Shown here: positions 16,410 to 24,249 of the stretch, piece by piece | How the letters are laid out: each line of letters opens with the position of its first letter | How positions within the stretch are numbered: the stretch's first letter is position 1 | Assembly: GCA_050700835.1 (NCBI GenBank) | Contig: JBOHDX010000146.1 | Span: 1-64,000 of the forward strand | Reading direction: 5' to 3' | From: JBOHDX01 sp050700835 | Lineage (GTDB): Bacteria; Actinomycetota; Actinomycetes; Propionibacteriales; Nocardioidaceae | Length of the DNA stretch: 64,000 nucleotides | Notes under the pieces: model-generated | Databases searched by the model: none | Told to the model about the DNA's origin: nothing | Seen by the model: the letters and a program-made list of their open reading frames with translations, nothing else | Made by a program: the position numbers and the translations under genes

Positions 16410-17735
16410 TCAGCCGATCTTCTCTGCGAGCGTCAACGTGGCCGTATGCGTGCTGCCGTCCCGCAGGTACGTCAGCGTGACCGTGTCGCCGGGCCGGTGC
16501 CGCCGGATCGCGACGATCAAGCTGATGCCGTCCTGCACGGCGACGTCGTCGAGCTTGGTGATCGTGTCACCGACCCGCAGCCCCGCACGCTGGGCGGGGC
16601 TGCCCGAGCTCAACGCGGTGACGACGGCCGCCGAGGTCGCGGAGACGCTGACATTGGCACCGATCACCGGGTACTCCGCGTGGCCGCTGTCGATGATCTG
16701 CTGTGCCGTGCGGCGTACCTGATCGATCGGGATGGCGAACCCGACGCCGATGCTGCCGCTCTCGGTGCTCGTGCTCCCGAGAGTGGCGATCGCCGAGTTG
16801 ACCCCGATCACCCGTCCCTGCAGGTCGACGAGCGGGCCACCGGAGTTGCCGGGATTGATCGCCGCGTCGGTCTGGATCGCTGAGATGAACGAGTTCTCAC
16901 CTTGCCCGCCAGCGGTCACCGGACGGTCGAGGGCGCTGACGATCCCCGACGTCACCGTGCTCGACAGTCCCAGCGGTGATCCGATCGCCACCACCGTCTG
17001 CCCCACCTCCAAGTGAGAGGACGTGCCCAAGGGCGCCGGCTTCAAGCCGCGTGAGTCCACCTTGACCACCGCGACGTCGTAGCTGGGTGACGTGCCCACG
17101 ACGCTGGCTCCGCGCTGTGTGCCGTCGCGCAGGACCACCGTGATGGTCCCCGAGGTTCCGGCGAAGGCGACGACGTGGTTGTTCGTGAGCACGTCGCCCC
17201 GACCGTCCAGCACGAACCCCGAACCGGTTGCGCCACCGGACGCACCGGCGACCTTGATCTGCACGACGCTGGGGAGCACCGCCCGGGCCACCGCAGCCAC
17301 GTCCCTGTTGCCGACCGGCAACTGGGTGGTCCCGGCGGCGGAGCCCCCGGATCGCGGCGATCCGCTCCCCCAACCGCGGGAGACGAGCAGCACTCCCCCC
17401 GCACCGAGCGCGCCACCCACGAGCCCCAGCACCAGCGCCAGGACGAGGACGGCCCCAGCCCCGAGGCCCCGGCGCGGTGGCGGCACCAGCGCCGGCAGAG
17501 CCGGCCGCCCCCAGGGCGGCGGCGCTGAAGGCGGCTGGCCGGGGTAGGCAGGGCCCGGGTAGGTCGTCGGTCCTGGGTAGGTCGGTCCTGGGTAGACCGG
17601 TCCGGGCTGGGTCGGCTGCGGGTACGCCGGCTGCTGGTACTCCGGTTGCTGGTACTCCGGTTGCTGGTACGCGGGCACCGGGTGCGCCGGCCCGGGCTCG
17701 GGGAAGCGCCGAGTGGGGTCGGCGTCGTCACTCAC
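16410..17735 (-). CDS. htrA: HtrA-like membrane serine protease with PDZ domain
   Basis: A 441-residue protein. The first 85 residues are a cytosolic Pro-Gln-Tyr-Gly low-complexity tail with repeats of YQQPE and YPGPTYPGP. A transmembrane helix follows (GAVLVLALVLGLVGGALGA), then an extracytoplasmic trypsin-like domain with catalytic His in TNNHVV (about 186), Asp in DVAVVKVD (about 223) and Ser in GNSGGPL (about 299), and a C-terminal PDZ domain (GLRVGDTITKLDDVAVQDG). It degrades or refolds damaged envelope proteins. It is the last gene of the sigE operon, 40 bp after the RseB-like gene. GTG start. Confidence 0.93.
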   Translation of the reverse strand: MSDDADPTRRFPEPGPAHPVPAYQQPEYQQPEYQQPAYPQPTQPGPVYPGPTYPGPTTYPGPAYPGQPPSAPPPWGRPALPALVPPPRRGLGAGAVLVLALVLGLVGGALGAGGVLLVSRGWGSGSPRSGGSAAGTTQLPVGNRDVAAVARAVLPSVVQIKVAGASGGATGSGFVLDGRGDVLTNNHVVAFAGTSGTITVVLRDGTQRGASVVGTSPSYDVAVVKVDSRGLKPAPLGTSSHLEVGQTVVAIGSPLGLSSTVTSGIVSALDRPVTAGGQGENSFISAIQTDAAINPGNSGGPLVDLQGRVIGVNSAIATLGSTSTESGSIGVGFAIPIDQVRRTAQQIIDSGHAEYPVIGANVSVSATSAAVVTALSSGSPAQRAGLRVGDTITKLDDVAVQDGISLIVAIRRHRPGDTVTLTYLRDGSTHTATLTLAEKIG

Positions 17736-17775
17736 GCCTCCCAGTGTCTCCCATCAGCCGGGTCGCTGCGCGGGC

Positions 17776-18780
17776 TCAACCGGGGATGACCCAGTCGGCC
17801 ATCCGGCTGAGCCCGGTCCCGATCCGGTCCAGCACCCCGGGGGACGAAGGGTCGTGCGGCAGGTCGTCCACCAAAGCCGGCAGATCGTCCGGCGGGCCGT
17901 CGGTCACCACGGTGAACACGACACCGGTGTCGCTCCAGGCGACGACGGTGGGTGCCCCGATCCGGACGTACGCTGCGTGTCCGTCGACGGACCGCGGGTC
18001 GAACCGGCGCAGGGCGGACTGGTCCAGCCGGCCGGCCTGCTCGAAGACGGTGGCGCTGGTCAGCCCGTCGGTGTAGTCGAGCCGGAGCACCGAGTGACCG
18101 CCGGGATGGAGCCAGCCCTGGCCAAGCCGCTGCATCCCGGCCATCTGGTCCGGTGAGCACCAGCCATGCTGCTGCAGGCCCGACGCGGAGCCGGCGGGCA
18201 GGACTCCGGCGGCGTTCGCGGGCGCCGGGTCAGCCAGGACCGGCCCGTGCCCGTGCCCGTCGACCACGGTCAGTCCGGTGAGCCGGGTGGACGACACCCG
18301 CTGGCCGCCGTCGTCGAACAGGTCGCGGCGGACCAACAACCCAGTGTCGACGTCGAACCACAGCCTGGCCGTGAGCCGCCCGCCGCTGCTCGCCGTGACG
18401 GTCGTGGCCGGCCGGCCGCCGGTGTGCGACACCGGGCCCATCGCCAACTGGTAGGAGTCGAGCAAGGCCCGCAGAACCTGCAACGGAACCAACGGGTCGA
18501 GACCGCCCGGCTGGTTGCGAACCTGCCGGGTCGTCGACCACGTCGAGTCTCCGTCGCGCAACGCGACGTGCTGGGTGGCTTGGTAGGTCACGGTATCGGC
18601 GGCCCGAAGGGCCCGCAGCACCGAGGCGACGGCCGCCTCGTCGTCCCCAGAGGCGCGGATCCGCAGACCGGACAGGCCGATGCCGGCCTGCGCCGGACCC
18701 ACCAGCACTCCCGCGACGACTAGGACGGTCGCCAGCAAGATCAGCCGCTGGAGCGCGGACAGCGCGGTGGACGGTGGCAT
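17776..18780 (-). CDS. MucB/RseB-like sigma-factor regulatory protein
   Basis: A 334-residue exported protein. Residues 10-33 are a signal peptide (LQRLILLATVLVVAGVLVGP ending AQA). The body has the two-domain pattern of MucB/RseB: a lipoprotein-carrier-like N-domain (TVTYQATQHVALRDGDSTW, ARLWFDVDTGLLVRRDLFDD) and a C-domain ending VVFTVVTDGPPDDL. In proteobacteria RseB binds the anti-sigma factor and senses lipids. It lies 10 bp downstream of the anti-sigma gene, so the same partnership is likely. The mycobacterial locus, as I recall it, lacks this gene. Confidence 0.8.
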   Translation of the reverse strand: MPPSTALSALQRLILLATVLVVAGVLVGPAQAGIGLSGLRIRASGDDEAAVASVLRALRAADTVTYQATQHVALRDGDSTWSTTRQVRNQPGGLDPLVPLQVLRALLDSYQLAMGPVSHTGGRPATTVTASSGGRLTARLWFDVDTGLLVRRDLFDDGGQRVSSTRLTGLTVVDGHGHGPVLADPAPANAAGVLPAGSASGLQQHGWCSPDQMAGMQRLGQGWLHPGGHSVLRLDYTDGLTSATVFEQAGRLDQSALRRFDPRSVDGHAAYVRIGAPTVVAWSDTGVVFTVVTDGPPDDLPALVDDLPHDPSSPGVLDRIGTGLSRMADWVIPG

Positions 18781-18790
18781 CGGCCCGGCC

Positions 18791-19219
18791 TCAATGCATC
18801 GAGACGGACGTGACCGTGTGGTCGTACTGCGTGACGTAGACGCTCATCGGTGGCCGCACCGGCCTCTGGTCGGAGGCCGTTCCCCCGATCGCGTACGCCG
18901 TGCCCACGAGCACCGCACACACGGCCCCGACGGAACCCACGACCGTCCGGGGCCGCAGCCAGCGACGGCTGCGGTGGCGCCACGTGCCCGCCTGCGACGC
19001 CGCATCGCGAACGCGGTCGAGATCGCTCAGCGACGACATCAAGGTGGGCGATGGCTCGATCTCCCGCAGGGTCGTCACGTGCAGCTTGGCCAGCTCTTGG
19101 GCACGAACCTTCTGTCGGCACTCTGCGCAGAGGGACAGATGCGCCTGGGCGGCGTCGGTCTGCTCGTCGGACAGCTGTCCGTCGACCAGTGCAGCGACCT
19201 CGTCTCCCAGGTGCCCCAT
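18791..19219 (-). CDS. Zinc-containing anti-sigma-E factor
   Basis: A 142-residue single-pass membrane protein. The zinc anti-sigma motif is intact (H27, C31, C34 in HLSLCAEC), with a helix (TVVGSVGAVCAVLVGTAYAI) near residues 95-115 and a short extracytoplasmic tail. The ATG at 19219 shares its A with the sigE stop (TGATG), so both proteins are made in step. The larger open frame to 19402 lies within sigE and is a shadow. It should hold SigE at the membrane until envelope or redox stress. Confidence 0.9.
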   Translation of the reverse strand: MGHLGDEVAALVDGQLSDEQTDAAQAHLSLCAECRQKVRAQELAKLHVTTLREIEPSPTLMSSLSDLDRVRDAASQAGTWRHRSRRWLRPRTVVGSVGAVCAVLVGTAYAIGGTASDQRPVRPPMSVYVTQYDHTVTSVSMH

Positions 19220-19851
19220 CACGCTCCGGTCGGCAGCGGATCGACCGGTCCGGCGATACGGGTACGCCCACCGCTCGGCGCGCGGTGGGCAAGCGCCTTG
19301 CGCAGCAGGCCTCGGCCACGGTGAATACGGGACCGCACGGTGCCGAGCTTGACGCCCAAGGCGTCTGCGATCTCTTCGTACGAAAGGCCCTCGACGTCGC
19401 ACAGCACGACGGCGGCACGGAACTCCTCAGGCAACGCCGCCAGCGCAGCCTCCACATCGGAGTCGAAGCTGGCGTCGGCGAAAGCGCGCTCCGGGGACGG
19501 CGACGAGCCGGCGAGCCGGTCCTCGGACCCTTCGGCGAACGCGTCGAAGCGGATCTTGGCCTTGCGGCGGACCTTGTCGAGGAACAGGTTGGTGGTGATC
19601 CGGTGCAACCAACCCTCGAAGGTCCCCGGGACGTAGCTGTCGAGCGAGCGGAACACCCGGACGAACACCTCCTGGGTGAGGTCCTCGGCGTCGTGCTGGT
19701 TGCCCGTCAACCGGTAGGCGAGCCGATAGACGCGCCCCGAGTGGGTGCGCACGATGTCCTCCCAGCTCGGGAGGTCGTTGGGGGCGGGCGTGGGCGAGCC
19801 TGCGCCGTCACGTCGAGCGCGGCGGACCATCTGCTGACCCTTCGTCGTCAT
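19219..19851 (-). CDS. sigE: ECF RNA polymerase sigma factor SigE
   Basis: A 210-residue ECF sigma factor. Region 2 reads YRLAYRLTGNQHDAEDLTQE and TFEGWLHRITTNLFLDKVRR; region 4 reads ALPEEFRAAVVLCDVEGLSY with the helix-turn-helix IADALGVKLGTVRSRIHRGR. The order sigE, anti-sigma, (rseB), htrA, convergent tatB, and the divergent O-methyltransferase mark it as the SigE of envelope stress. A promoter of the type this sigma class reads lies just upstream. Four residues precede a basic stretch; ATG start at 19851. Confidence 0.93.
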   Translation of the reverse strand: MTTKGQQMVRRARRDGAGSPTPAPNDLPSWEDIVRTHSGRVYRLAYRLTGNQHDAEDLTQEVFVRVFRSLDSYVPGTFEGWLHRITTNLFLDKVRRKAKIRFDAFAEGSEDRLAGSSPSPERAFADASFDSDVEAALAALPEEFRAAVVLCDVEGLSYEEIADALGVKLGTVRSRIHRGRGLLRKALAHRAPSGGRTRIAGPVDPLPTGA

Positions 19852-19880
19852 GCTGACACCTTGGCGTCACTCACTGAGAG

Positions 19881-19906
19881 AACGCCCAGAATGCTCTGAC
19901 CGTTCC
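19881..19906 (-). promoter_or_regulatory. ECF-type promoter upstream of sigE
   Basis: On the minus strand GGGAAC (GGAAC at 19906-19902) is followed after 17 bp by CGTT (19884-19881), matching the GGAAC-N15-18-CGTT pattern known for SigE/SigH/SigR-type factors. It ends 30 bp before the sigE ATG, giving a 5' leader of about 20 nt. This suggests that SigE drives its own operon. Confidence 0.6.
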
Positions 19907-20016
19907 CCAAGGACACGTTCCGACACTTCAGACTAGGCTGCCGTCCGTCGCCGACGAAGGAGCCGATCATCACCACCGCGATCAAGGCCGCCAGCTGGAC
20001 GTACGCCGAGGAGTTC

Positions 20017-20607
20017 GTGCCCGAGGACGACGTGCTCACGGCGGCGCGGGCACGCGCCGAGGAGGTGGGTGTCGCGCCCATCGGGTCCGGCGGCGGTGCG
20101 GCGCTGTCCTTCCTGGCGGCCCTCGTCGGCGCCAAGGCGGTTGTCGAGGTCGGCACCGGCACTGGCGTCTCAGGGCTGTGGCTGCTGCGCGGCATGCGGC
20201 CCGAGGGCGTGCTCACGACCGTCGATCTCGAGGCCGAGCATCAGCGGTTGGCCAAGCTGTCGTTCACCGAGGCCGGCATCGCCTCGCAGCGGGTGCGGCT
20301 GATCCCGGGCAGCGCCCTGGAGGTGCTCCCCCGCCTGACCGACGGCCACTACGACATCGTCTTCTGTGACGGCGACAAGGCGGAGTACCCCGACTACCTC
20401 TCCGAGGCTCTCCGGCTGCTTCGCTCCGGTGGGCTGGTCATCTTCGACAACGCCCTCTGGCACGACCGGGTCGCCGACCCGGCACAGCGCGACGGTGAGA
20501 CCGTTGCCATCCGCGAGCTGGGCCGCACCGTGCGTGAGAACGACGGGCTGAGCGCCGTGCTGCTGCCGGTCGGCGACGGGCTGCTGGTGGCGCGCAAGCT
20601 GGACTGA
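20017..20607 (+). CDS. O-methyltransferase (SAM-dependent, class I)
   Basis: A SAM-dependent methyltransferase of the caffeoyl-CoA/catechol type: VVEVGTGTGVSGLWLLRGM binds SAM, GVLTTVDLEAEHQRLAK and YDIVFCDGDKAEYPDYL carry the acidic metal and cofactor positions, and GGLVIFDNALWHDRVAD is the usual C-terminal block. The first standard start codon is GTG 20017, but the conserved N-terminus (AASWTYAEEFVPEDD) lies upstream in the same open frame, and AAGGAG at 19957-19962 points to an ATC codon at 19966 or 19969. The true product is probably about 17 residues longer. A related gene faces sigE in M. tuberculosis (Rv1220c, from memory). Confidence 0.88.
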   Translation: MPEDDVLTAARARAEEVGVAPIGSGGGAALSFLAALVGAKAVVEVGTGTGVSGLWLLRGMRPEGVLTTVDLEAEHQRLAKLSFTEAGIASQRVRLIPGSALEVLPRLTDGHYDIVFCDGDKAEYPDYLSEALRLLRSGGLVIFDNALWHDRVADPAQRDGETVAIRELGRTVRENDGLSAVLLPVGDGLLVARKLD

Positions 20608-20612
20608 CGGGG

Positions 20613-21155
20613 ATGCCCGAGCTGATCACGCCCGACGTCCGCGTGCATGCGTCGTTCTTGGCGGCGATGGAGGAGTTCGCCGACGAGGGCCGCGGCAACG
20701 CCGGCAACCACAGCATGATCGGTCGGGACATGCGTACCCAGCAGGCGGTCTGGACCTCCCGTGAGGGCTTCGCGGCCTACGTCGCGGCGGTCGTGGCCGA
20801 GCGGGAGGAGGTCACGCCGCGTCGGGACGGCTTGGTCCCTTCCACCACGTTGTGGTGGGTCGACGGCGACGCCTACCTCGGACGGATCGCAATCCGGCAC
20901 CGGATGACCCCGGACCTGCTCGAGTTCGGCGGCCACATCGGCTACGACGTTCGCCCGACGGCCCGACGGCGCGGCCATGCGACCGCGATGCTGCGCGCCG
21001 CCCTGCCGGTTGCCGCCACGCTGGGCATCGATCCTGCCCTGGTCACCTGCGACCACGACAACGTCGGGTCACGCACGGTCATCGAGGTGTGCGGGGGCGT
21101 CCTCGAGGACCAGCGAGGCGTCAAGCTTCGGTACTGGGTCCCCACCACGGCGTGA
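20613..21155 (+). CDS. GNAT family N-acetyltransferase
   Basis: A 180-residue GNAT enzyme. The acetyl-CoA loop is IGYDVRPTARRRGHATAMLR (residues 110-129), and LVTCDHDNVGSRTVIEVCGG gives the C-terminal catalytic strand and helix. It resembles the COG3981 branch of predicted acetyltransferases; the substrate is unknown. It starts five bases after the methyltransferase stop and is probably co-transcribed with it. Confidence 0.85.
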   Translation: MPELITPDVRVHASFLAAMEEFADEGRGNAGNHSMIGRDMRTQQAVWTSREGFAAYVAAVVAEREEVTPRRDGLVPSTTLWWVDGDAYLGRIAIRHRMTPDLLEFGGHIGYDVRPTARRRGHATAMLRAALPVAATLGIDPALVTCDHDNVGSRTVIEVCGGVLEDQRGVKLRYWVPTTA

Positions 21156-21159
21156 CTCG

Positions 21160-21209
21160 GTGCGTCCGGGCCCGGACGCACCGGAGCCCCGGGGCGTACC
21201 CGGGGCTCC
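21160..21209. terminator. Double palindromic stem-loop between convergent genes
   Basis: Two stems lie back to back: a perfect palindrome with arms GTGCGTCCGGG and CCCGGACGCAC (21160-21181), then GGAGCCCCGGG-GCGTA-CCCGGGGCTCC (21183-21209). They fill the gap between the GNAT stop and the DUF3117 stop. With no T-tract on either side they would act as structural, bidirectional terminators. Confidence 0.7.
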
Positions 21210-21231
21210 GTGTCACGTTCGGTGGCCCTCG

Positions 21232-21399
21232 TCAGCCGACGACGGCCTTCAAGGCATCGCCGAGCTCGGTCGCCTCGCCGGCGTTGAGCTCGACCACGAG
21301 CCGCCCACCACCTTCAAGCGGGACGCGCATCACGATGCCGCGCCCCTCCTTGGTGACCTCGAGCGGACCGTCGCCTGTCCGCGGCTTCATCGCCGCCAT
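21232..21399 (-). CDS. DUF3117 small conserved protein
   Basis: A 55-residue protein, MAAMKPRTGDGPLEVTKEG onward, ending LNAGEATELGDALKAVVG. This is the DUF3117 family (Rv1211 type), conserved in actinomycetes without known function. The ATG at 21399 has AAGGAAGGGG about eight bases upstream; the open frame to 21492 is non-conserved. Its place near tag, the DivIVA-like gene, folP2 and LOG is the same as in mycobacteria. Confidence 0.92.
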   Translation of the reverse strand: MAAMKPRTGDGPLEVTKEGRGIVMRVPLEGGGRLVVELNAGEATELGDALKAVVG

Positions 21400-21531
21400 G
21401 GGCGCACACCCCTTCCTTGTGAGTGCGCCACATCCACCGTGGGTTCGGTGAGTGCGTCTGCGGCGCTGTCGTCGCATCGGTTGCGCCCCCATTATCGCGC
21501 ATGTCCGGTCAGCCTGGTCCCGCTTCCCCCC

Positions 21532-21558
21532 GGCCCGGCCCCGGCCACCGGCCGGGCC
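21532..21558. other. GC stem-loop in the DUF3117-PaaX gap
   Basis: GGCCCGGCC (21532-21540) pairs perfectly with GGCCGGGCC (21550-21558) across nine bases, 65 bp before the PaaX start. It could stop stray transcription from the left or sit in a leader. I see no other feature in the 223-bp gap 21400-21622 beyond the DUF3117 ribosome site. Confidence 0.35.
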
Positions 21559-21622
21559 GTGCCCCGCCCGGGCCGGTGCTCGGCCCGTGTTGCGGCGACC
21601 CTGGCATGCGAGACTCGCCCGC

Positions 21623-22432
21623 GTGGACGCCCGCTCTGCGCTGTTCGACCTCTATGGCGACCACCTGCGCGAGCGCGGCGACGAAGCGCCGGTCGCCTCT
21701 CTCGTCCGGCTCCTCGCCCCTCTGGGCATTGCCGGCCCGGCGGTCCGCACCGCGGTCTCACGGATGGTGCGCCAGGGCTGGCTCGCACCGGTCCGCACCC
21801 TCTCCGGACCCGGATATCGTCTGACGTCGCGCGGACGCCGCCGGCTCGACGAGGCGGCCGCCCGCATCTACCGCACCGGCGACCCCGCCTGGGACGGCAG
21901 GTGGCACGTCGTCGTGCTGGCCCCGATCGCGGCTCGCGGGGCGCGTCAACGGGTGCGGTCCGGCCTCTCGTTCCTCGGGTACGCCCCCGCCGCCGACAGC
22001 ACCTGGGTGGCCGCGCGTGCATCCGGTGAGCTGGGCGGGCTACTGCAGGCGGAGGCGGTGTCGGTGCGAGCGTTCCATGCCCGGCACGACGGCGACGACG
22101 CGGAACTGGCCGCGTCGCTGTGGGACTTGTCCGATCTGGGTCGTGCCTACGCACGCTGGCTGGCCGGCGCGAGGACGTTGACCCTGCGGGCACCTGTCGG
22201 GTCCGACGACGAGACCGCGTTCGCTGTGCGCAGCCAGCTCGTGCACGAGTGGCGCAAGTTCCTGTTCGCGGACCCGGGGCTGCCGCGTACCCTGCTGCCC
22301 GCGGACTGGCCGGGGGACGAGGCGGCTGCGTTCTTCGACACCGAGACCGGGCGGCTCGCCGGCGCGGCGCGGTGCTACGTCGACGCCGGACTGAACCTTG
22401 CCGGCGCAGCGACTACTGACAGCGACTACTGA
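21623..22432 (+). CDS. PaaX-family transcriptional regulator
   Basis: A 269-residue PaaX-type repressor. The N-terminal winged helix reads SALFDLYGDHLRERG and AVRTAVSRMVRQGWLAPVR. The central domain includes WHVVVLAPIAARGARQRVRSGL, and the C-terminal domain LVHEWRKFLFADPGLPRTLLP. Such regulators sense an acyl-CoA, classically phenylacetyl-CoA, and usually control the neighbouring catabolic gene. Here that is the crotonase 25 bp downstream. The GTG at 21623 (VDARSALFD) is the conserved start; the frame extends to 21452 without support. The 3' end runs into a 13-bp tandem repeat. Confidence 0.88.
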   Translation: MDARSALFDLYGDHLRERGDEAPVASLVRLLAPLGIAGPAVRTAVSRMVRQGWLAPVRTLSGPGYRLTSRGRRRLDEAAARIYRTGDPAWDGRWHVVVLAPIAARGARQRVRSGLSFLGYAPAADSTWVAARASGELGGLLQAEAVSVRAFHARHDGDDAELAASLWDLSDLGRAYARWLAGARTLTLRAPVGSDDETAFAVRSQLVHEWRKFLFADPGLPRTLLPADWPGDEAAAFFDTETGRLAGAARCYVDAGLNLAGAATTDSDY

Positions 22433-22445
22433 CAGCGACTACTGA
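22407..22445. repeat. 13-bp tandem triplication at the PaaX stop
   Basis: CAGCGACTACTGA occurs three times without gaps (22407-22419, 22420-22432, 22433-22445). As 13 is not a multiple of three, each copy is read in a different frame, and the PaaX stop is the TGA ending copy two. A change in copy number would alter the C-terminus of PaaX and its distance to the next ribosome site. Confidence 0.9.
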
Positions 22446-22457
22446 TGGAGGCGATCG

Positions 22458-23270
22458 ATGACCGACCACAGCGCCCGCTCGGCCGGGCGGGTGACCTGCG
22501 TGCGGGCTGCCGGGGTGGCGACCATCACGATGAACCGGCCGGACGCCATGAACGGTCTCGACACCCAGATGAAGGTGGCGCTGCGGGACCACATCCTGCA
22601 GGTCGCCGAGGACCCGACGGTGCGCTGCGTGGTGCTGACCGGGTCGGGTCGGGCCTTCTGCGCCGGACAGGACCTCAAGGAGCATGTCGAGAGCATCGGG
22701 TCCAAGCCGATACAGGAGGTCTGGTCCACCGTCTCCGAGCACTTCGCGCCGATGGCGTCCGCGCTGGCGACGATGAACAAGCCGGTGGTCGCCGCCGTCA
22801 ACGGCGTGGCCGCCGGGGCCGGGGCGTCGTTGGCGTTCGCCTGCGACTTCCGCGTCGTCGCCGACACCGCCGGCTTCAACACGGCCTTCGCCGCGATCGC
22901 CTTGTCCTGTGACACCGGTGCTGCATGGACCTTGCCGCGCCTGGTGGGCCGGGCACGGGCGCTGGACCTGCTGATGCAGCCTCGCACCGTGAAGGCGGAC
23001 GAGGCCCTGTCCCTCGGGCTGGCGACATCGGTGGTGCCCGCGGACGAGCTGCCCGCGGCGGCGGCGGCGCTGGCCACGCGACTCGCTGCCGGGCCCACGC
23101 TCGCGTACGGCTCGATCCGCCGTGCCGTGGCGTTCGGGGCCACCCATGACCTGGCTTCGACGTTGGAGTACGAAGGCGAGCTGATGGCCCTGACCGGCGC
23201 CTCCGAGGACCATCGCAACGCGGTGGCGGCCTTCGTGGCCAAGGAGAAGCCGACGTTCCTCGGACGCTGA
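22458..23270 (+). CDS. Enoyl-CoA hydratase/isomerase (crotonase family)
   Basis: A 270-residue crotonase. The first oxyanion-hole strand is VVLTGSGRAFCAGQDLKEH, the second NGVAAGAGASLAFACDFRVV, followed by FNTAFAAIALSCDTGAAWTLPRLVG. The lack of the classic catalytic glutamate at the usual place, with aspartate in DTGAAW, resembles PaaG-type isomerases more than simple hydratases. It is preceded by GGAGG and a PaaX regulator, so a role in ring-derived acyl-CoA breakdown is likely; no other paa genes are in the window. Confidence 0.85.
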   Translation: MTDHSARSAGRVTCVRAAGVATITMNRPDAMNGLDTQMKVALRDHILQVAEDPTVRCVVLTGSGRAFCAGQDLKEHVESIGSKPIQEVWSTVSEHFAPMASALATMNKPVVAAVNGVAAGAGASLAFACDFRVVADTAGFNTAFAAIALSCDTGAAWTLPRLVGRARALDLLMQPRTVKADEALSLGLATSVVPADELPAAAAALATRLAAGPTLAYGSIRRAVAFGATHDLASTLEYEGELMALTGASEDHRNAVAAFVAKEKPTFLGR

Positions 23271-23275
23271 CCGGC

Positions 23276-24151
23276 CTAGCGGTACGCCGCCCCGACCGCC
23301 CTCAGCAGCCGGCGCGGGGCGTAGCCGTTGAGGTAGCGCCAGGTGGGCGACGGTCCCAGCTCGACCGTGAGCGCCGAACCTCGGTGGTTCTTGTTGAACC
23401 ACTGTGTCAGGGTGCCGTGGCACGTACCGCTGCAGTCGAAGTGCCGCAGCGGGATCCCCAGCAGCCGGGCCACCCGGCGGCCCCACGGTCGCGCCTTGAA
23501 GCCCTGGATGTCGACGGCGTGGAAGGGCTGGTGGAACGACACGATGCGGTCCGGGTTGATCCGGTTCAGGAACCTGACCGCGGCCCTCGTCTCCGGCGCC
23601 GACTCCGGTCTCGGGCCGGCCGAGCAGGAGCCGTACTGCGGCCGCCACGACGTCGGGAAGTTGCGGTTGAGGTCGACGTTGGCGGCGTTGCAGCGCTGGT
23701 GCAGGGCTGCGCCGTCGGGGTTGTAGGTCGGGACCAGCCAGATGTCGGCGCCGGTGACGGGCGGCCCGTCCCGCAAGGTCCACAGGATGTGCCGAGCCGC
23801 AAGCTCGTTGCCGTGCATCGCCGCGATGAGCACGACCCGGTGACGCGACCTCGGATCGCCGATCTGCCAGGCGATGATCGGCCGCCCGTCGCGACTCCGG
23901 CCGATCCGCTGGTGACTGACCACGGCGCGGTGTCGGGGTCCCTTGGCGGGGTGTTGCACCATCTGGCGCCCCGTGACCTGGCTCCGCGTGACCTGGCTCC
24001 GCGTGACCTGGCCCGGCGTCGTGCCCCTCGTGGTTCCGGGGTCGGTCAGCGCGACTGTCTGGGCGGTGCAGCCCACCAGGAGCGCGGACAGCGCGACCAC
24101 CAGGCCAAGGTGGAGGGGCCCGCGCCGAGGCAGTGCGGACGATGCGGGCAT
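23276..24151 (-). CDS. M14-type zinc carboxypeptidase-like lipoprotein
   Basis: A 291-residue exported lipoprotein: residues 8-28 form the signal with the lipobox LLVGC. The mature part has the M14 metal ligands in AAMHGNELAARH (HxxE) and the histidine of VSFHQPFHAVD, with NVDLNRNFPTSW for substrate binding and a late glutamate in TVELGPSP as general base. It resembles MpaA-type murein-peptide amidases, so trimming of cell-wall peptides outside the membrane is probable. Residues 48-62 contain a VTRSQ repeat encoded by a 15-bp tandem repeat (23973-24017). Confidence 0.85.
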   Translation of the reverse strand: MPASSALPRRGPLHLGLVVALSALLVGCTAQTVALTDPGTTRGTTPGQVTRSQVTRSQVTGRQMVQHPAKGPRHRAVVSHQRIGRSRDGRPIIAWQIGDPRSRHRVVLIAAMHGNELAARHILWTLRDGPPVTGADIWLVPTYNPDGAALHQRCNAANVDLNRNFPTSWRPQYGSCSAGPRPESAPETRAAVRFLNRINPDRIVSFHQPFHAVDIQGFKARPWGRRVARLLGIPLRHFDCSGTCHGTLTQWFNKNHRGSALTVELGPSPTWRYLNGYAPRRLLRAVGAAYR

Positions 24152-24249
24152 GCCACCCCCGTCAGGTGCTGCGACATGGTCAGATCTGGTTGCTCACCGC
24201 AGCGTAGGCGACGAACGCCACCCCAGCGAGCATTCGGGGCCGGGCTGCG

